From: Agreia pratensis
GTDB lineage: Bacteria > Actinomycetota > Actinomycetes > Actinomycetales > Microbacteriaceae
Assembly: GCF_900177685.1 (NCBI RefSeq)
Contig: NZ_FXAY01000007.1
Location: forward strand, 62,001 to 126,000
Direction of reading: 5' to 3'
DNA: 64,000 nt
Position numbers and translations under genes: made by a program. The number at the start of each line of letters is the position of its first letter. Position 1 is the first letter of the stretch. Shown here one piece after another: positions 7,654 through 15,653 of the stretch. A model generated the notes under the pieces. The model searched no databases, was not told the DNA's origin, and saw nothing but the letters and a program-made list of their open reading frames with translations.

Positions 7654-9758
7654 TAGAAACCGGGAATCAGGGTGACGACGAGGTCGATCAGCTTGATGCC
7701 GATGAAGGGCGCCACCACTCCGCCGAGTCCGTAGATCAGCAGATTGCGCCCGAGGATGCGCGAGGCGGACAGCGCGCGGTACTTCACGCCGCGCAGCGCC
7801 AGCGGCACGAGCACCACGATGATGATGGCGTTGAAGATGATCGCCGACAGGATGGCCGAAGCCGGCGAGTGCAGCTGCATGATGTTCAGCACCGCGAGCC
7901 CCGGGAACACGCCCGCGAACATCGCCGGAATGATGGCGAAGTACTTGGCCACATCGTTCGCGATCGAGAACGTGGTGAGCGCGCCCCGGGTGATGAGCAG
8001 TTGCTTGCCGATACGCACGATGTCGATGAGCTTGGTCGGGTCGCTGTCGAGGTCGACCATGTTGCCGGCCTCCTTCGCTGCCGAGGTGCCCGTGTTCATC
8101 GCCACTCCCACATCGGCCTGGGCCAGCGCGGGTGCGTCGTTCGTGCCGTCGCCGGTCATGGCGACGAGGTTGCCGCCCTCCTGCTCACGCTTGATCAGCT
8201 CGAGCTTCTGTTCGGGCGTGGCTTCGGCGAGAAAATCGTCGACCCCGGCTTCGGCCGCGATGGCCTTCGCCGTGAGCGGGTTGTCTCCCGTGACCATCAC
8301 GGTGCGGATGCCCATGGCCCGCAACTCGGCGAACCGCTCGGCGATGCCCTCCTTCACGATGTCCTTCAGGTAGACGACACCCAGGATGCGGGCTTCGCCC
8401 GGCTGCTTTCCGACAGACGGCGCCTTCACGGCGACCACGAGGGGGGTGCCCCCGGCGTTGGAGATACGCCCGATGTATTCGTCGAGCTGCGCGACCGTCG
8501 ACGACGCCGCCTTCCCCGACTCCTCCACCCACGCGAGCACGGCCGAGCCTGCGCCCTTGCGGATCTGGCAGCCGTCGGGAAGATCGAGCCCCGACATGCG
8601 GGTCTGCGCAGTGAACGGCACGATCACGCCGTCGACGTCGTCTGGCGTCACGAAGCCCTTGGTCTCGGCGAGCACCACGATCGACTTGCCCTCGGGTGTG
8701 GGGTCGGCGAGCGACGAGCTGGCGGCGGCCTCGATGAGCTCACGCGGCGCGACACCGTCGAGGGCCGAGAACTCCGCGGCCTGGCGGTTTCCGTAGGTGA
8801 TGGTGCCGGTCTTGTCCATGAGCAGCGTGGTCACGTCGCCCGCAGCCTCGACAGCACGACCCGACATGGCGAGCACGTTGTGCTGCACCAGGCGGTCCAT
8901 ACCGGCGATGCCGATGGCCGAGAGCAGGGCTCCGATGGTGGTCGGAATCAGGCAGACGAGCAGCGCCACCAGCACGGGCACGCTCACCGACGCGGCGGAG
9001 TAGCCCGCGATCGGGTTGAGGGTCAGCACCACGACCACGAAGATGACCGACAGGCTGGCGAGCAGAATGTTGAGGGCGATCTCGTTCGGCGTCTTCTGCC
9101 GCGAGGCTCCCTCGACGAGCGCGATCATACGATCGACGAAGGTCTCTCCGGGCTTCGACGTGATGCGCACGACGATACGGTCCGACAGCACGCGGGTGCC
9201 GCCGGTCACTGCGCTGCGGTCTCCGCCCGACTCGCGGACCACGGGAGCGGACTCTCCCGTGATCGCCGACTCGTCGACCGAGGCGATGCCCCACACGATG
9301 TCGCCATCGCCGGGGATCAGCTCGCCGGCGGTGACCACGACGTGGTCACCGAGCGTGAGCTCGGCACTCGAGACAGGACGTGTCTCTGAACGCAGGCCAC
9401 CGGCATCCGATTCGCCGTCGTACGACGCGATGACGTTCGCGGTCGTCGACGTGCGGGTCTGGCGCAGGCTGTCGGCCTGGGCCTTGCCGCGGCCCTCGGC
9501 GATGGATTCGGCCAGGTTCGCGAAGACCACGGTGAGCCAGAGCCACACCGCGATTCCGGCGGTGAAGCTGGCTGGCACGGGCGAGCCGCCGGATGAGGCC
9601 GGCCCGCCGAGAAACGGCTCGGCGACGGCCAGCAGGGTCGTGAGCGCGGCGCCGACCTCGACGACGAACATCACGGGGTTGTGCCACATCTGGCGCGGAT
9701 CGAGCTTGCGCAGGGCCCCCGGAAGCGCGGGGATGACTGTTGCGGTGAGCATGGACAT
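7653..9758 (-). CDS. kdpB: KdpB, catalytic P-type ATPase subunit of the K+ pump
   Basis: 701 residues, typical. Shows the actuator TGES motif ([10 protein letters not shown]), the phosphorylated Asp at about 315 in [10 protein letters not shown], the nucleotide-binding KGAGSA region, and the hinge [17 protein letters not shown]. Seven membrane helices are expected, with obvious pairs at about 32-80, 236-285 and 570-695. It hydrolyses ATP to drive K+ import through KdpA. It follows kdpA after 8 bases. Confidence 0.97.
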   Translation of the reverse strand: MSMLTATVIPALPGALRKLDPRQMWHNPVMFVVEVGAALTTLLAVAEPFLGGPASSGGSPVPASFTAGIAVWLWLTVVFANLAESIAEGRGKAQADSLRQTRTSTTANVIASYDGESDAGGLRSETRPVSSAELTLGDHVVVTAGELIPGDGDIVWGIASVDESAITGESAPVVRESGGDRSAVTGGTRVLSDRIVVRITSKPGETFVDRMIALVEGASRQKTPNEIALNILLASLSVIFVVVVLTLNPIAGYSAASVSVPVLVALLVCLIPTTIGALLSAIGIAGMDRLVQHNVLAMSGRAVEAAGDVTTLLMDKTGTITYGNRQAAEFSALDGVAPRELIEAAASSSLADPTPEGKSIVVLAETKGFVTPDDVDGVIVPFTAQTRMSGLDLPDGCQIRKGAGSAVLAWVEESGKAASSTVAQLDEYIGRISNAGGTPLVVAVKAPSVGKQPGEARILGVVYLKDIVKEGIAERFAELRAMGIRTVMVTGDNPLTAKAIAAEAGVDDFLAEATPEQKLELIKREQEGGNLVAMTGDGTNDAPALAQADVGVAMNTGTSAAKEAGNMVDLDSDPTKLIDIVRIGKQLLITRGALTTFSIANDVAKYFAIIPAMFAGVFPGLAVLNIMQLHSPASAILSAIIFNAIIIVVLVPLALRGVKYRALSASRILGRNLLIYGLGGVVAPFIGIKLIDLVVTLIPGF

Positions 9759-9766
9759 AGCTGCGG

Positions 9767-11440
9767 TTACAGCCCTTCAGCGAGTGGAGCGAGTGCGAGA
9801 ACGGGGAAATAGGTGAGGGCAGACACGATGATCGTGACGCCCACGAGCAGGCCCACGAACTGCGGACGGTGCGTGGGCAGAGTGCCCGCGGTCGAGGGGA
9901 TCTTCGGCTGTGCCGCGAGCGAGCCCGCGAGCGCCAGAACCAGCACGATCGGAATGAAGCGACCGAACAGCATGGCCGCGCCGAGTGCGGTGTTGAACCA
10001 GGGCGTGTTCGCGGTCAGACCTGCGAAGGCCGATCCGTTGTTGTTGGCCGCCGAGGTGAACGCGTAGAGCACCTCGCTGAGGCCATGGAGCCCGGGGTTC
10101 AGGATCGACGTGCCCTCGACATCCGCTCTGACCGCCGGAATCGCGAAGCTCAAGGCCGTTCCGGCGAGCACCAGCGTGGGAGTCACGAGAATGTAGAGGC
10201 TTGCGAGCTTGATCTCCCGTGGGCCGAGCTTCTTGCCCAGGTACTCGGGAGTGCGTCCGACCAGCAGACCAGCGATAAAGACCGCGATCACTGCGAGGAT
10301 CAGCATTCCGTAGAGGCCGGAGCCCACGCCACCCGGTGCGACCTCGCCGAGCATCATGTTGATCATCGGCATCATGCCGCCGAGCGACGTGAACGAGTCG
10401 TGCATCGAGTTGACCGCACCGGTCGATGTGAGCGTCGAGGCCGAACCGAAGAGGGTCGAGGTGGCGATGCCGAAGCGCGTCTCCTTGCCCTCCATCGCCC
10501 CGCCCGCGAGCTGCGGTGCGGTGCCTGCGCCGCCCAGTTCGAACAGGGTGAGTGCGGTGAGTGACACCACGAAGATGGCAGCCATCGCCGCGAGAATCGC
10601 GTAGCCCTGGCGCTTGTCCCCCACCATCACGCCGAAGGTGCGGGGCAGGCTGAACGGAATGGCGAGCATCAGCACGATCTGCACGAGGTTCGTGAAGCCG
10701 GTGGGGTTCTCGAACGGGTGAGACGAGTTGGCGTTGAAGAAACCGCCACCGTTGGTGCCGAGCATCTTGATGGCTTCCTGGCTGGCCACGGGGCCGCCCG
10801 GGATGCTCTGGGTGCCGCCGGTCAGCGTGGTCACGTCGGTGAAGCCAGCGAAGTTCTGGATGACGCCTCCCGCGACCAAGACGATCGCGACCAGCACCGC
10901 GAGGGGCAGCAGCAGGCGCAGGGTTCCGCGGGTGAGGTCGACCCAGAAGTTGCCCAGGGTGCCCTGGCGAGTGCGGGCGAGACCGCGCACGAGCGCGATG
11001 GCCACGGCGATTCCGACCGCGGCAGAGACGAAGTTCTGCACGGCGAGGCCAGCGAGCTGCACGGTGTAGCCCATGGTCGCCTCGGGCGAGTAGCTCTGCC
11101 AGTTGGTGTTCGTGACGAACGAGACGGCCGTGTTGAACGACAGTCCCTCGGGGATGGCCGGCAGGCCGAGAGAATACGGGAGCACCGCCTGAGCGCGCTG
11201 GATCGCGTAGACGAACAGCACGCCGATGAGCGAGAACGCGAGCACGCTGCGGAGGTAGGCCATCCAGCTCTGCTCGGCACGGGCATCCACACCGATGAGC
11301 CGGTAGAAGCCGCGCTCGACGCGCAGATCTTTCGTCGACGAGTAGATGCGGGCCATGTAGTCGCCGAGCGGCCGGTGGATGGCGACGAGGACGAGGACGA
11401 GCGCGCCGACCTGCAGGATTGCGAGAAGTGAGGAGTCCAT
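9767..11440 (-). CDS. kdpA: KdpA, potassium-binding and translocating subunit
   Basis: 557 residues with about ten membrane helices. The conserved KdpA selectivity-filter segments are readable, notably [20 protein letters not shown] (about 225-245) and the region around [14 protein letters not shown] (about 460-473). It selects K+ with high affinity and passes it to the KdpB pathway. Its ATG at 11440 immediately follows the kdpF TAG. Confidence 0.97.
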   Translation of the reverse strand: MDSSLLAILQVGALVLVLVAIHRPLGDYMARIYSSTKDLRVERGFYRLIGVDARAEQSWMAYLRSVLAFSLIGVLFVYAIQRAQAVLPYSLGLPAIPEGLSFNTAVSFVTNTNWQSYSPEATMGYTVQLAGLAVQNFVSAAVGIAVAIALVRGLARTRQGTLGNFWVDLTRGTLRLLLPLAVLVAIVLVAGGVIQNFAGFTDVTTLTGGTQSIPGGPVASQEAIKMLGTNGGGFFNANSSHPFENPTGFTNLVQIVLMLAIPFSLPRTFGVMVGDKRQGYAILAAMAAIFVVSLTALTLFELGGAGTAPQLAGGAMEGKETRFGIATSTLFGSASTLTSTGAVNSMHDSFTSLGGMMPMINMMLGEVAPGGVGSGLYGMLILAVIAVFIAGLLVGRTPEYLGKKLGPREIKLASLYILVTPTLVLAGTALSFAIPAVRADVEGTSILNPGLHGLSEVLYAFTSAANNNGSAFAGLTANTPWFNTALGAAMLFGRFIPIVLVLALAGSLAAQPKIPSTAGTLPTHRPQFVGLLVGVTIIVSALTYFPVLALAPLAEGL

Positions 11441-11530
11441 CTAGAACTTCTCCGGCTTCACGAGTGCGTAGACGAGGTACGCGAGGGCCGAGACGGCGAG
11501 CACCGCCGCGAGCGTGTCGAAGACGATCAC
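11441..11530 (-). CDS. kdpF: KdpF, small stabilising subunit
   Basis: 29 residues from GTG at 11530 to TAG at 11441, touching kdpA. The peptide begins VIVFDTLAAV and ends LVYALVKPEKF: a single membrane helix with a short cationic tail, exactly the KdpF pattern. KdpF helps keep the KdpABC complex stable in the membrane. The GTG overlaps the stop of an upstream 31-residue ORF as GTGA, suggesting coupled translation. Confidence 0.85.
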   Translation of the reverse strand: MIVFDTLAAVLAVSALAYLVYALVKPEKF

Positions 11531-11622
11531 AGCTTCGACACCCCCCAGGCGATGACGCCGACGAGCGCGAACGCGGCGAAGATGCCGAGAACGTAGACGA
11601 GGTCGAGCACGGAAAACTCCAT
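11527..11622 (-). CDS. 31-residue single-helix membrane peptide heading the kdp operon
   Basis: ATG at 11622 to TGA at 11527, peptide MEFSVLDLVYVLGIF continuing with a hydrophobic helix and ending AWGVSKL. One membrane helix (about residues 8-27) with acidic start and Lys near the end. The stop overlaps the kdpF start by four bases. No strong ribosome site precedes it (upstream CATCATCCG). It resembles KdpF in size and topology but not in sequence; it may be a second small Kdp subunit, or a leader that couples translation into kdpF. Function is inferred from position only. Confidence 0.6.
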   Translation of the reverse strand: MEFSVLDLVYVLGIFAAFALVGVIAWGVSKL

Positions 11623-11699
11623 CGGATGATGTGACGTGACGCGCCCCGGCCGGGGTCGCTCATCCGAGTAGATACCTGCTTTCGGGCGGCATCGCGCGC

Positions 11700-11718
11700 C
11701 CTAACGGATTCCTAACGG
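11700..11718. promoter_or_regulatory. Candidate KdpE site: direct repeat upstream of kdp
   Basis: CCTAACGG occurs twice, at 11700-11707 and 11711-11718, with starts exactly 11 bp apart (CCGTTAGG twice on the kdp strand). OmpR/PhoB-family regulators such as KdpE bind direct repeats spaced by one helical turn. The repeat is about 80 bp upstream of the first small kdp ORF and nothing else starts nearby on that strand. Confidence 0.5.
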
Positions 11719-11768
11719 CCGCCCCGAGCATCCATACGGAACCCCAACGCGCGCCCGACCGGGGCGCT

Positions 11769-11801
11769 GGTCGAGTAGCGAGGAACGAGCGTATCGAGAC
11801 C
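11769..11801. repeat. Dispersed palindromic repeat, copy 2
   Basis: GGTCGAGTAGCGAGGAACG followed by AGCGTATCGAGACC, 33 bp. The ends GGTCGAGTA and TATCGAGACC form an imperfect inverted repeat. It lies in the divergent gap between kdp and the broken acetyltransferase gene. Confidence 0.75.
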
Positions 11802-11831
11802 ACGACCGAGACACCCGGCTACCGTGGAGTC

Positions 11832-12444
11832 ATGACCGAAACGAGAGCGCTGGTCGACCGATGGGTCGAGGGATGGACCGTTTCTCGCCGGATGCTCAGC
11901 GCGCGCGACGGCGACGGCTGGCTCGTCGAGGTGGCCGCTGAGACGCGGTCGCGGGAGTACATCAGCGCATCGCCGTCGCTCCCCGAGCTCCACCGTATGG
12001 TGACCGCCACCAGCGCCCGAGGTGTGGTTGACACTCGTCGGAGACCTCGATGCGCAGAGCCGCGCCGCAGTGGCCGGCCTCGACCCCGTTACAAGCGACG
12101 AACGCATGATGACCACGACCATCGCGCCCATTGCCTTGCCGACGAACGTGATCATCGAAGAAAACGGCCAGGTCGCCCACGCTCGGATCGAGGTGGATGG
12201 CGAACTCGCCGCCCGCGGACAGGCTGCGCTGAGCGCGGCAGACGTTGTGTTCGATCGGATCGAGACCGTTCCCGAGTTCCGCCGCCGCGGGCTCGGTCGC
12301 CTCGTCATGACCGGTCTGACGGCGTGGGCAGCCGATAACAACGCCGCGACGGGCCTACTCATGGCGAGTGTCAGCGGACGCAAGCTCTACGACAGCCTCG
12401 GATGGTCGGAAGTCGCCCCCATCGTCACCCTCCGAGGGCGGTGA
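11832..12444 (+). pseudogene. GNAT-family N-acetyltransferase broken by a frameshift
   Basis: The first frame starts at ATG 11832 (MTETRALVDRWVEGWTVSRR) and codes plausibly to about 12022; sense then continues one frame over with WLTLVGDLD up to a clean GNAT core and the stop at 12444. The second part holds the acetyl-CoA loop RRRGLGRLVM and the C-terminal YDSLGWSEVAP. Joined, the product would be about 204 residues, a normal family length. A one-base change around 12018-12024 (GAGGTGTGGTTG) explains the break. Either a real pseudogene or a sequencing error. Confidence 0.75.
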
Positions 12445-12456
12445 ACCTCCCCCGTC

Positions 12457-12498
12457 GGTCGAGTAGCCGCGCGAGGGACGAGCCGGCGTATCGAGACC
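12457..12498. repeat. Dispersed palindromic repeat, copy 3 (long form)
   Basis: GGTCGAGTAGCCGCGCGAG ... CGGCGTATCGAGACC, 42 bp, with a longer GC-rich centre than the 33-bp copies. Very close to the long arm at 49223-49264. Confidence 0.75.
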
Positions 12499-12517
12499 AC
12501 CACTCATCGCACACGAC

Positions 12518-12548
12518 GAAGGCCCCGGTTTTGTCACCCGGGGCCTTC
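12518..12548. terminator. Bidirectional hairpin terminator
   Basis: GAAGGCCCCGG and CCGGGGCCTTC form an 11-bp perfect stem with loop around TTTTGTCA. It lies between the converging acetyltransferase remnant (+) and the 71-residue small protein gene (-), and serves both. Confidence 0.75.
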
Positions 12549-12564
12549 GGTCGGTCTGTCGCTT

Positions 12565-12780
12565 CTAGTCGCGCAGCTTCTCTTTGTACTCGTTCTTTGC
12601 TTCGGTGGCGTCGCGCTCGGCTTCGGCTCGCTTCACGTCGCCCTCGGCACGCTTGACCTCGGCCTCGGCTCGAACCTCGTCGGCCTTGTCGCTGAGGCGC
12701 TCTTTCGCGTCGTCGACGGCCTCGCCGATCTTCTTACCGGTGGCCTCTGCAGCATCTTTGGCGTTCTCGAGAAAACCCAT
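12565..12780 (-). CDS. Small charged helical protein (LEA/CsbD-like)
   Basis: 71 residues, MGFLENAKDAAEATGKKIGE followed by an almost uninterrupted Glu/Lys/Ala/Asp amphipathic helix with heptad-like repeats (VKRAEGDVKRAEAERDATEA). No membrane segment or signal. It resembles small stress-associated, LEA-like proteins of actinobacteria; no specific family can be proved. It has its own terminator at 12518-12548. Confidence 0.75.
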   Translation of the reverse strand: MGFLENAKDAAEATGKKIGEAVDDAKERLSDKADEVRAEAEVKRAEGDVKRAEAERDATEAKNEYKEKLRD

Positions 12781-12860
12781 GGTTTCGTTCCTTCCGGTTG
12801 ATTACCTCCACCGTATGAGCGGGCGCTGGGAATTCACGGAACGTCGGCTGGCCACGAGCT

Positions 12861-13262
12861 TCACGCGTCGAACCGTCGCCGACTCTCTTCGATCTCGGCC
12901 TGATGCTGCTGTGTCCATCCGATGAACGCCCGCACGGGTTCGCTCAGCGTTTGGCCGAGTTCGGTGAGCTTGTACTCGACCCGGGGCGGCGACTCGGGAT
13001 AGCTCGTGCGACTGACGAGACCGTCTCTCTGGAGGGAGCGAAGCGTACGTGTGAGCATCCGGTGCGAGATGCCTTCGACAGCGTGCATAAGTGCTGTGAA
13101 GCGCATCGGGCCGTCGTCGAGGGCTCGGATGACCGGCATCGACCAGCGATCACCCGTCATGGTGAAGATGTCGCGCACCAGGTTTCGAGTGGAAGGAACC
13201 TCGCATGCTTTATCGAGTCCCTCGACGGATTGCGTAGCGGCTGCGATCGACAATGGCGTCAT
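12861..13262 (-). CDS. HxlR-family (winged-helix) transcriptional regulator
   Basis: 133 residues from ATG at 13262, chosen because GAAGGGAAG lies 9 bases upstream; an in-frame ATG further upstream at 13358 would add a tail without homology. The HxlR core is readable: TMTGDRWSMPVIRALDDGP, FTALMHAVEGISHRMLTRTL (recognition helix) and VEYKLTELGQTL. An N-terminal Cys (KACEVP) near residue 21 sits where redox-sensing Cys occurs in some HxlR proteins. It is divergent from an FMN reductase gene, the usual target arrangement for this family. Confidence 0.9.
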   Translation of the reverse strand: MTPLSIAAATQSVEGLDKACEVPSTRNLVRDIFTMTGDRWSMPVIRALDDGPMRFTALMHAVEGISHRMLTRTLRSLQRDGLVSRTSYPESPPRVEYKLTELGQTLSEPVRAFIGWTQQHQAEIEESRRRFDA

Positions 13263-13358
13263 AACGCGAGACTTCCCTTCGTGTGCGTCACGCACTCGAA
13301 AGTGCGCGGTCTGAGGCGGGACTAAATCGCGCTTCCGACCTCTTCGTATGACTGACAA

Positions 13359-13373
13359 CGTGCGTTAGGCACG
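13359..13373. promoter_or_regulatory. Inverted repeat in the hxlR / FMN reductase intergenic region
   Basis: CGTGC-GTTAG-GCACG is a perfect 5-bp-arm palindrome 26 bp before the reductase ATG and just downstream of a CTGACA (-35-like) at 13352-13357. It is a plausible HxlR operator. Confidence 0.4.
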
Positions 13374-13398
13374 AAAAGTTCCTAAGGAGAGAAACCAG

Positions 13399-13995
13399 AT
13401 GACCAAGATCGCAATCATTCTCGGCAGCACGCGCCCCGGACGCAACGGAGAGGCCGTGGCGAAGTGGGTTCGCGACATCGCCGTGAAGCGCGACGATGCG
13501 ACGTTCGAGCTCGTCGACCTGGCCGACTTCCCCCTCCCCCACTTCGACGAGCCCGGATCGCCCGCGTGGGGCAACTACCAGAACGAGCACACGAAGGCCT
13601 GGTCGGCGAAGATCGCCGAGTTCGACGGCTACGTCTTCGTGACCCCGGAGTACAACCACTCCACCTCCGGCGTGCTGAAGAACGCCCTCGACTACCTCTA
13701 CAACGAGTGGAACAACAAGGCGGCCGCCTTCGTGAGCTACGGCTCGGTCGGTGGAGCCCGCGCGGTCGAGCATCTGCGTCTCGTCGCATCCGAGTTGCAG
13801 CTGGCAACGGTTCGTGCGCAGGTCGCGATCTCGCTCATGACGGAGTTCGAGAACTTCTCCGTCTTCAAGCCCAACGACTACCTGCTGCCCCAGGTCGACA
13901 CGATGCTCGACCAGCTCGTGGCCTGGTCGAAGGCGCTCGAGCCGCTGCACGCCGCGGCCACGGCCGACAGCGCCGACGAGACCGTCGCCGCCTGA
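13399..13995 (+). CDS. NADPH-dependent FMN reductase (flavodoxin-fold quinone/azo reductase type)
   Basis: 198 residues. The phosphate-binding loop GSTRPGRNGE (about 9-18), the flavin-contact motif TPEYNHSTSGVLKNALDYL (about 80-98) and the GSVGGARA loop are typical of the NADPH-dependent FMN reductase family. These soluble enzymes transfer electrons to flavin, quinones or related electrophiles. Ribosome site AAGGAG lies 9 bases before ATG 13399. The divergent HxlR gene probably controls it in response to electrophile stress. The C-terminal tail after about 180 is Ala-rich and non-conserved. Confidence 0.92.
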   Translation: MTKIAIILGSTRPGRNGEAVAKWVRDIAVKRDDATFELVDLADFPLPHFDEPGSPAWGNYQNEHTKAWSAKIAEFDGYVFVTPEYNHSTSGVLKNALDYLYNEWNNKAAAFVSYGSVGGARAVEHLRLVASELQLATVRAQVAISLMTEFENFSVFKPNDYLLPQVDTMLDQLVAWSKALEPLHAAATADSADETVAA

Positions 13996-14022
13996 TCGAC
14001 CCCCGCCCGATCGACTGAGTCC

Positions 14023-14055
14023 GGTCGGCCCACCACCGGATGCGATGGGCCGGCC
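14023..14055. terminator. Possible terminator after the FMN reductase
   Basis: GGTCGGCCCA and TGGGCCGGCC can pair with one mismatch around a 13-base loop, between converging genes. No T-run follows, so termination is uncertain. Confidence 0.4.
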
Positions 14056-14066
14056 TGGTCAAGGCA

Positions 14067-14915
14067 TCACAGCGAGCAGAAACCTTGGCGCCAACTCGGG
14101 TATCGCAGTTCGAGCCCGGTGGCGCGGGCGCGGGCATTCGAGACAGGCCGGCCGATATCGCCGGGGCGAGCGTGAGAGGCGATCGGCTCAGGTGCGCCGA
14201 CGGCTGCAGCGAACCGTGGAACCCACTCCCGCCCCGAGGCCGGCTCGTTATCGACGATGTTGTAGACGCCGCTCGCCCAATCCAACGCGAGCACAGCAGC
14301 GCGAGCGGCATCGGTCGTGTGGATGAACGACGCCACCGTGTCTGTGGCTGGCAGGCGACCGGCTCGAGCATCTTGGCCGAGGCGACCGTCGGAAGAGAAC
14401 CAGGTGCCCGGCCCATACAGCTGGCCGAATCGCAGCACCACAGTCTCCGGTAGTTCGCGAACACACGCTTCGAGCGCCGCCACGGCCGCGATCGTCGTGT
14501 GCCTCGGTTCGGCAGGATCGGCATCGAGCGGCTCCTCCTCAACTGCGAGCGTGTCTCCGGGTGCGTAGACCCAGGAGATACTCTCCGCAATCAGCCGGGA
14601 GGTTCCCGCATGCAACGCCGCATCGACGAGGTTGCGCGAGCCGTTGACGCGCAACCGGGCATTGCTGGCGGAATCGCCCGTGCTCAGATCGGTCAGGAGA
14701 TGCATCACCACGTCGGGCCGAGCCTCGCTGACAACCTCAAACGCAGCATCCCTGTCGAGCGCGTCGAAGACAGCCGGGGTGGCGCCGAGCCTGCTGATCA
14801 GCGAGAACCTGTCGACCGAGCGGGTCGTCGCGGTCACTTCGTGGCCGGCCTCTGCGAGGCGCGGAATGAGGGAACGACCGAGGACACCCGAACCACCGGC
14901 GATGAAGACGCGCAT
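14067..14915 (-). CDS. NAD-dependent epimerase/dehydratase family protein (extended SDR)
   Basis: 282 residues from ATG 14915, with GAGGAG 7 bases upstream; the longer upstream frame lacks homology. The Rossmann loop GGSGVLGRSLIPRL (about 7-20) is at the N-terminus; the active-site region shows SISWVY near residue 118, while a clear YxxxK is not obvious, so it may be an atypical SDR or NAD(P)-binding protein. C-terminal YNIVDNEPASGREWV matches sugar-nucleotide epimerase relatives. Cytosolic; substrate unknown. It follows the GNAT gene by 41 bases on the same strand. Confidence 0.8.
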   Translation of the reverse strand: MRVFIAGGSGVLGRSLIPRLAEAGHEVTATTRSVDRFSLISRLGATPAVFDALDRDAAFEVVSEARPDVVMHLLTDLSTGDSASNARLRVNGSRNLVDAALHAGTSRLIAESISWVYAPGDTLAVEEEPLDADPAEPRHTTIAAVAALEACVRELPETVVLRFGQLYGPGTWFSSDGRLGQDARAGRLPATDTVASFIHTTDAARAAVLALDWASGVYNIVDNEPASGREWVPRFAAAVGAPEPIASHARPGDIGRPVSNARARATGLELRYPSWRQGFCSL

Positions 14916-14956
14916 AGAAAACTCCTCGTTTGAGCGGAGAACAATCGAACTGGCCG

Positions 14957-15571
14957 CTAGCCCCGAATTTTCTGGATACGACGTTCCAGTCCGGCGCGCA
15001 CCGACGGCCACTCGCTCTCGACGATCGAGAACACGACGGTGTCTCGCAGGGTTCCATCGGCCGTGCGGGTGTGGCTGCGCAGCACACCGTCCTGTTTCGC
15101 ACCCAACCGAGCGATAGCCTCTCGCGACTGCTGGTTCATCCAGTTCGTGCGGAACTCGACGGCCACGCATCCGACCACCTCGAAGGCGTGCCCGAGAAGC
15201 AGCAGCTTCGAGTCGGGGTTCGTTCCCGTTCCGTGAGCCGAGGCGGCGTTCCAGGTGAAACCGATCTCGAGCCGCGGGGTTCTGGCATCGATCTCCATGT
15301 AGGTCGTCATGCCGATGATGCGTCCGGGCTCGCCGGTCTGGGGGTCGCGAAGGCGGGTCGTGAAGGGCAGCATCGACCCCTCCTCCTGCAAACCGAGTCG
15401 TCGATCGATCTCGGCGCGCATCCCCTCGGGCGACGGAACCGTCGTGTACCAGAGCTTCCAGAGCTCGCCGTCGCGCACGGCATCGACGAGTCCGTCGTGG
15501 TGATCGTGGCTGAGCGGCTCGAGAACGACGTGGGTTCCGGTGAGGGTGACGGGTGCGATCGTGAGTGTCAT
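14957..15571 (-). CDS. GNAT-family N-acetyltransferase (RimJ/RimL-like)
   Basis: 204 residues. Begins with the RimJ/RimL-type signature LTGTHVVLEPLSHDHHDGL, continues with IGMTTYMEID and LEIGFTWNA strands, and ends with FRTNWMNQQSREAIARLGAKQDG, all typical. The acetyl-CoA loop is degenerate (GTGTNPDSKLLLL rather than RGxG), as in this subgroup. It acetylates an amine of a protein, antibiotic or metabolite; the substrate is unknown. Divergent from the MocR gene. Confidence 0.88.
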   Translation of the reverse strand: MTLTIAPVTLTGTHVVLEPLSHDHHDGLVDAVRDGELWKLWYTTVPSPEGMRAEIDRRLGLQEEGSMLPFTTRLRDPQTGEPGRIIGMTTYMEIDARTPRLEIGFTWNAASAHGTGTNPDSKLLLLGHAFEVVGCVAVEFRTNWMNQQSREAIARLGAKQDGVLRSHTRTADGTLRDTVVFSIVESEWPSVRAGLERRIQKIRG

Positions 15572-15617
15572 AGATCCCAGTCTGGTCTCACGAGTGGATC
15601 AGCGAGTATGCCACTAT

Positions 15618-15637
15618 TGGCTAGTTCTGCTAGACCA
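15618..15637. promoter_or_regulatory. Possible MocR operator
   Basis: TGGCTAG-TTCTG-CTAGACCA is an imperfect inverted repeat in the 82-bp divergent gap between the GNAT gene and the MocR gene, 16 bp before the MocR ATG. MocR-type regulators usually control the divergent neighbour. Inference only. Confidence 0.3.
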
Positions 15638-15653
15638 CTTGGGGAGGGTTGCC

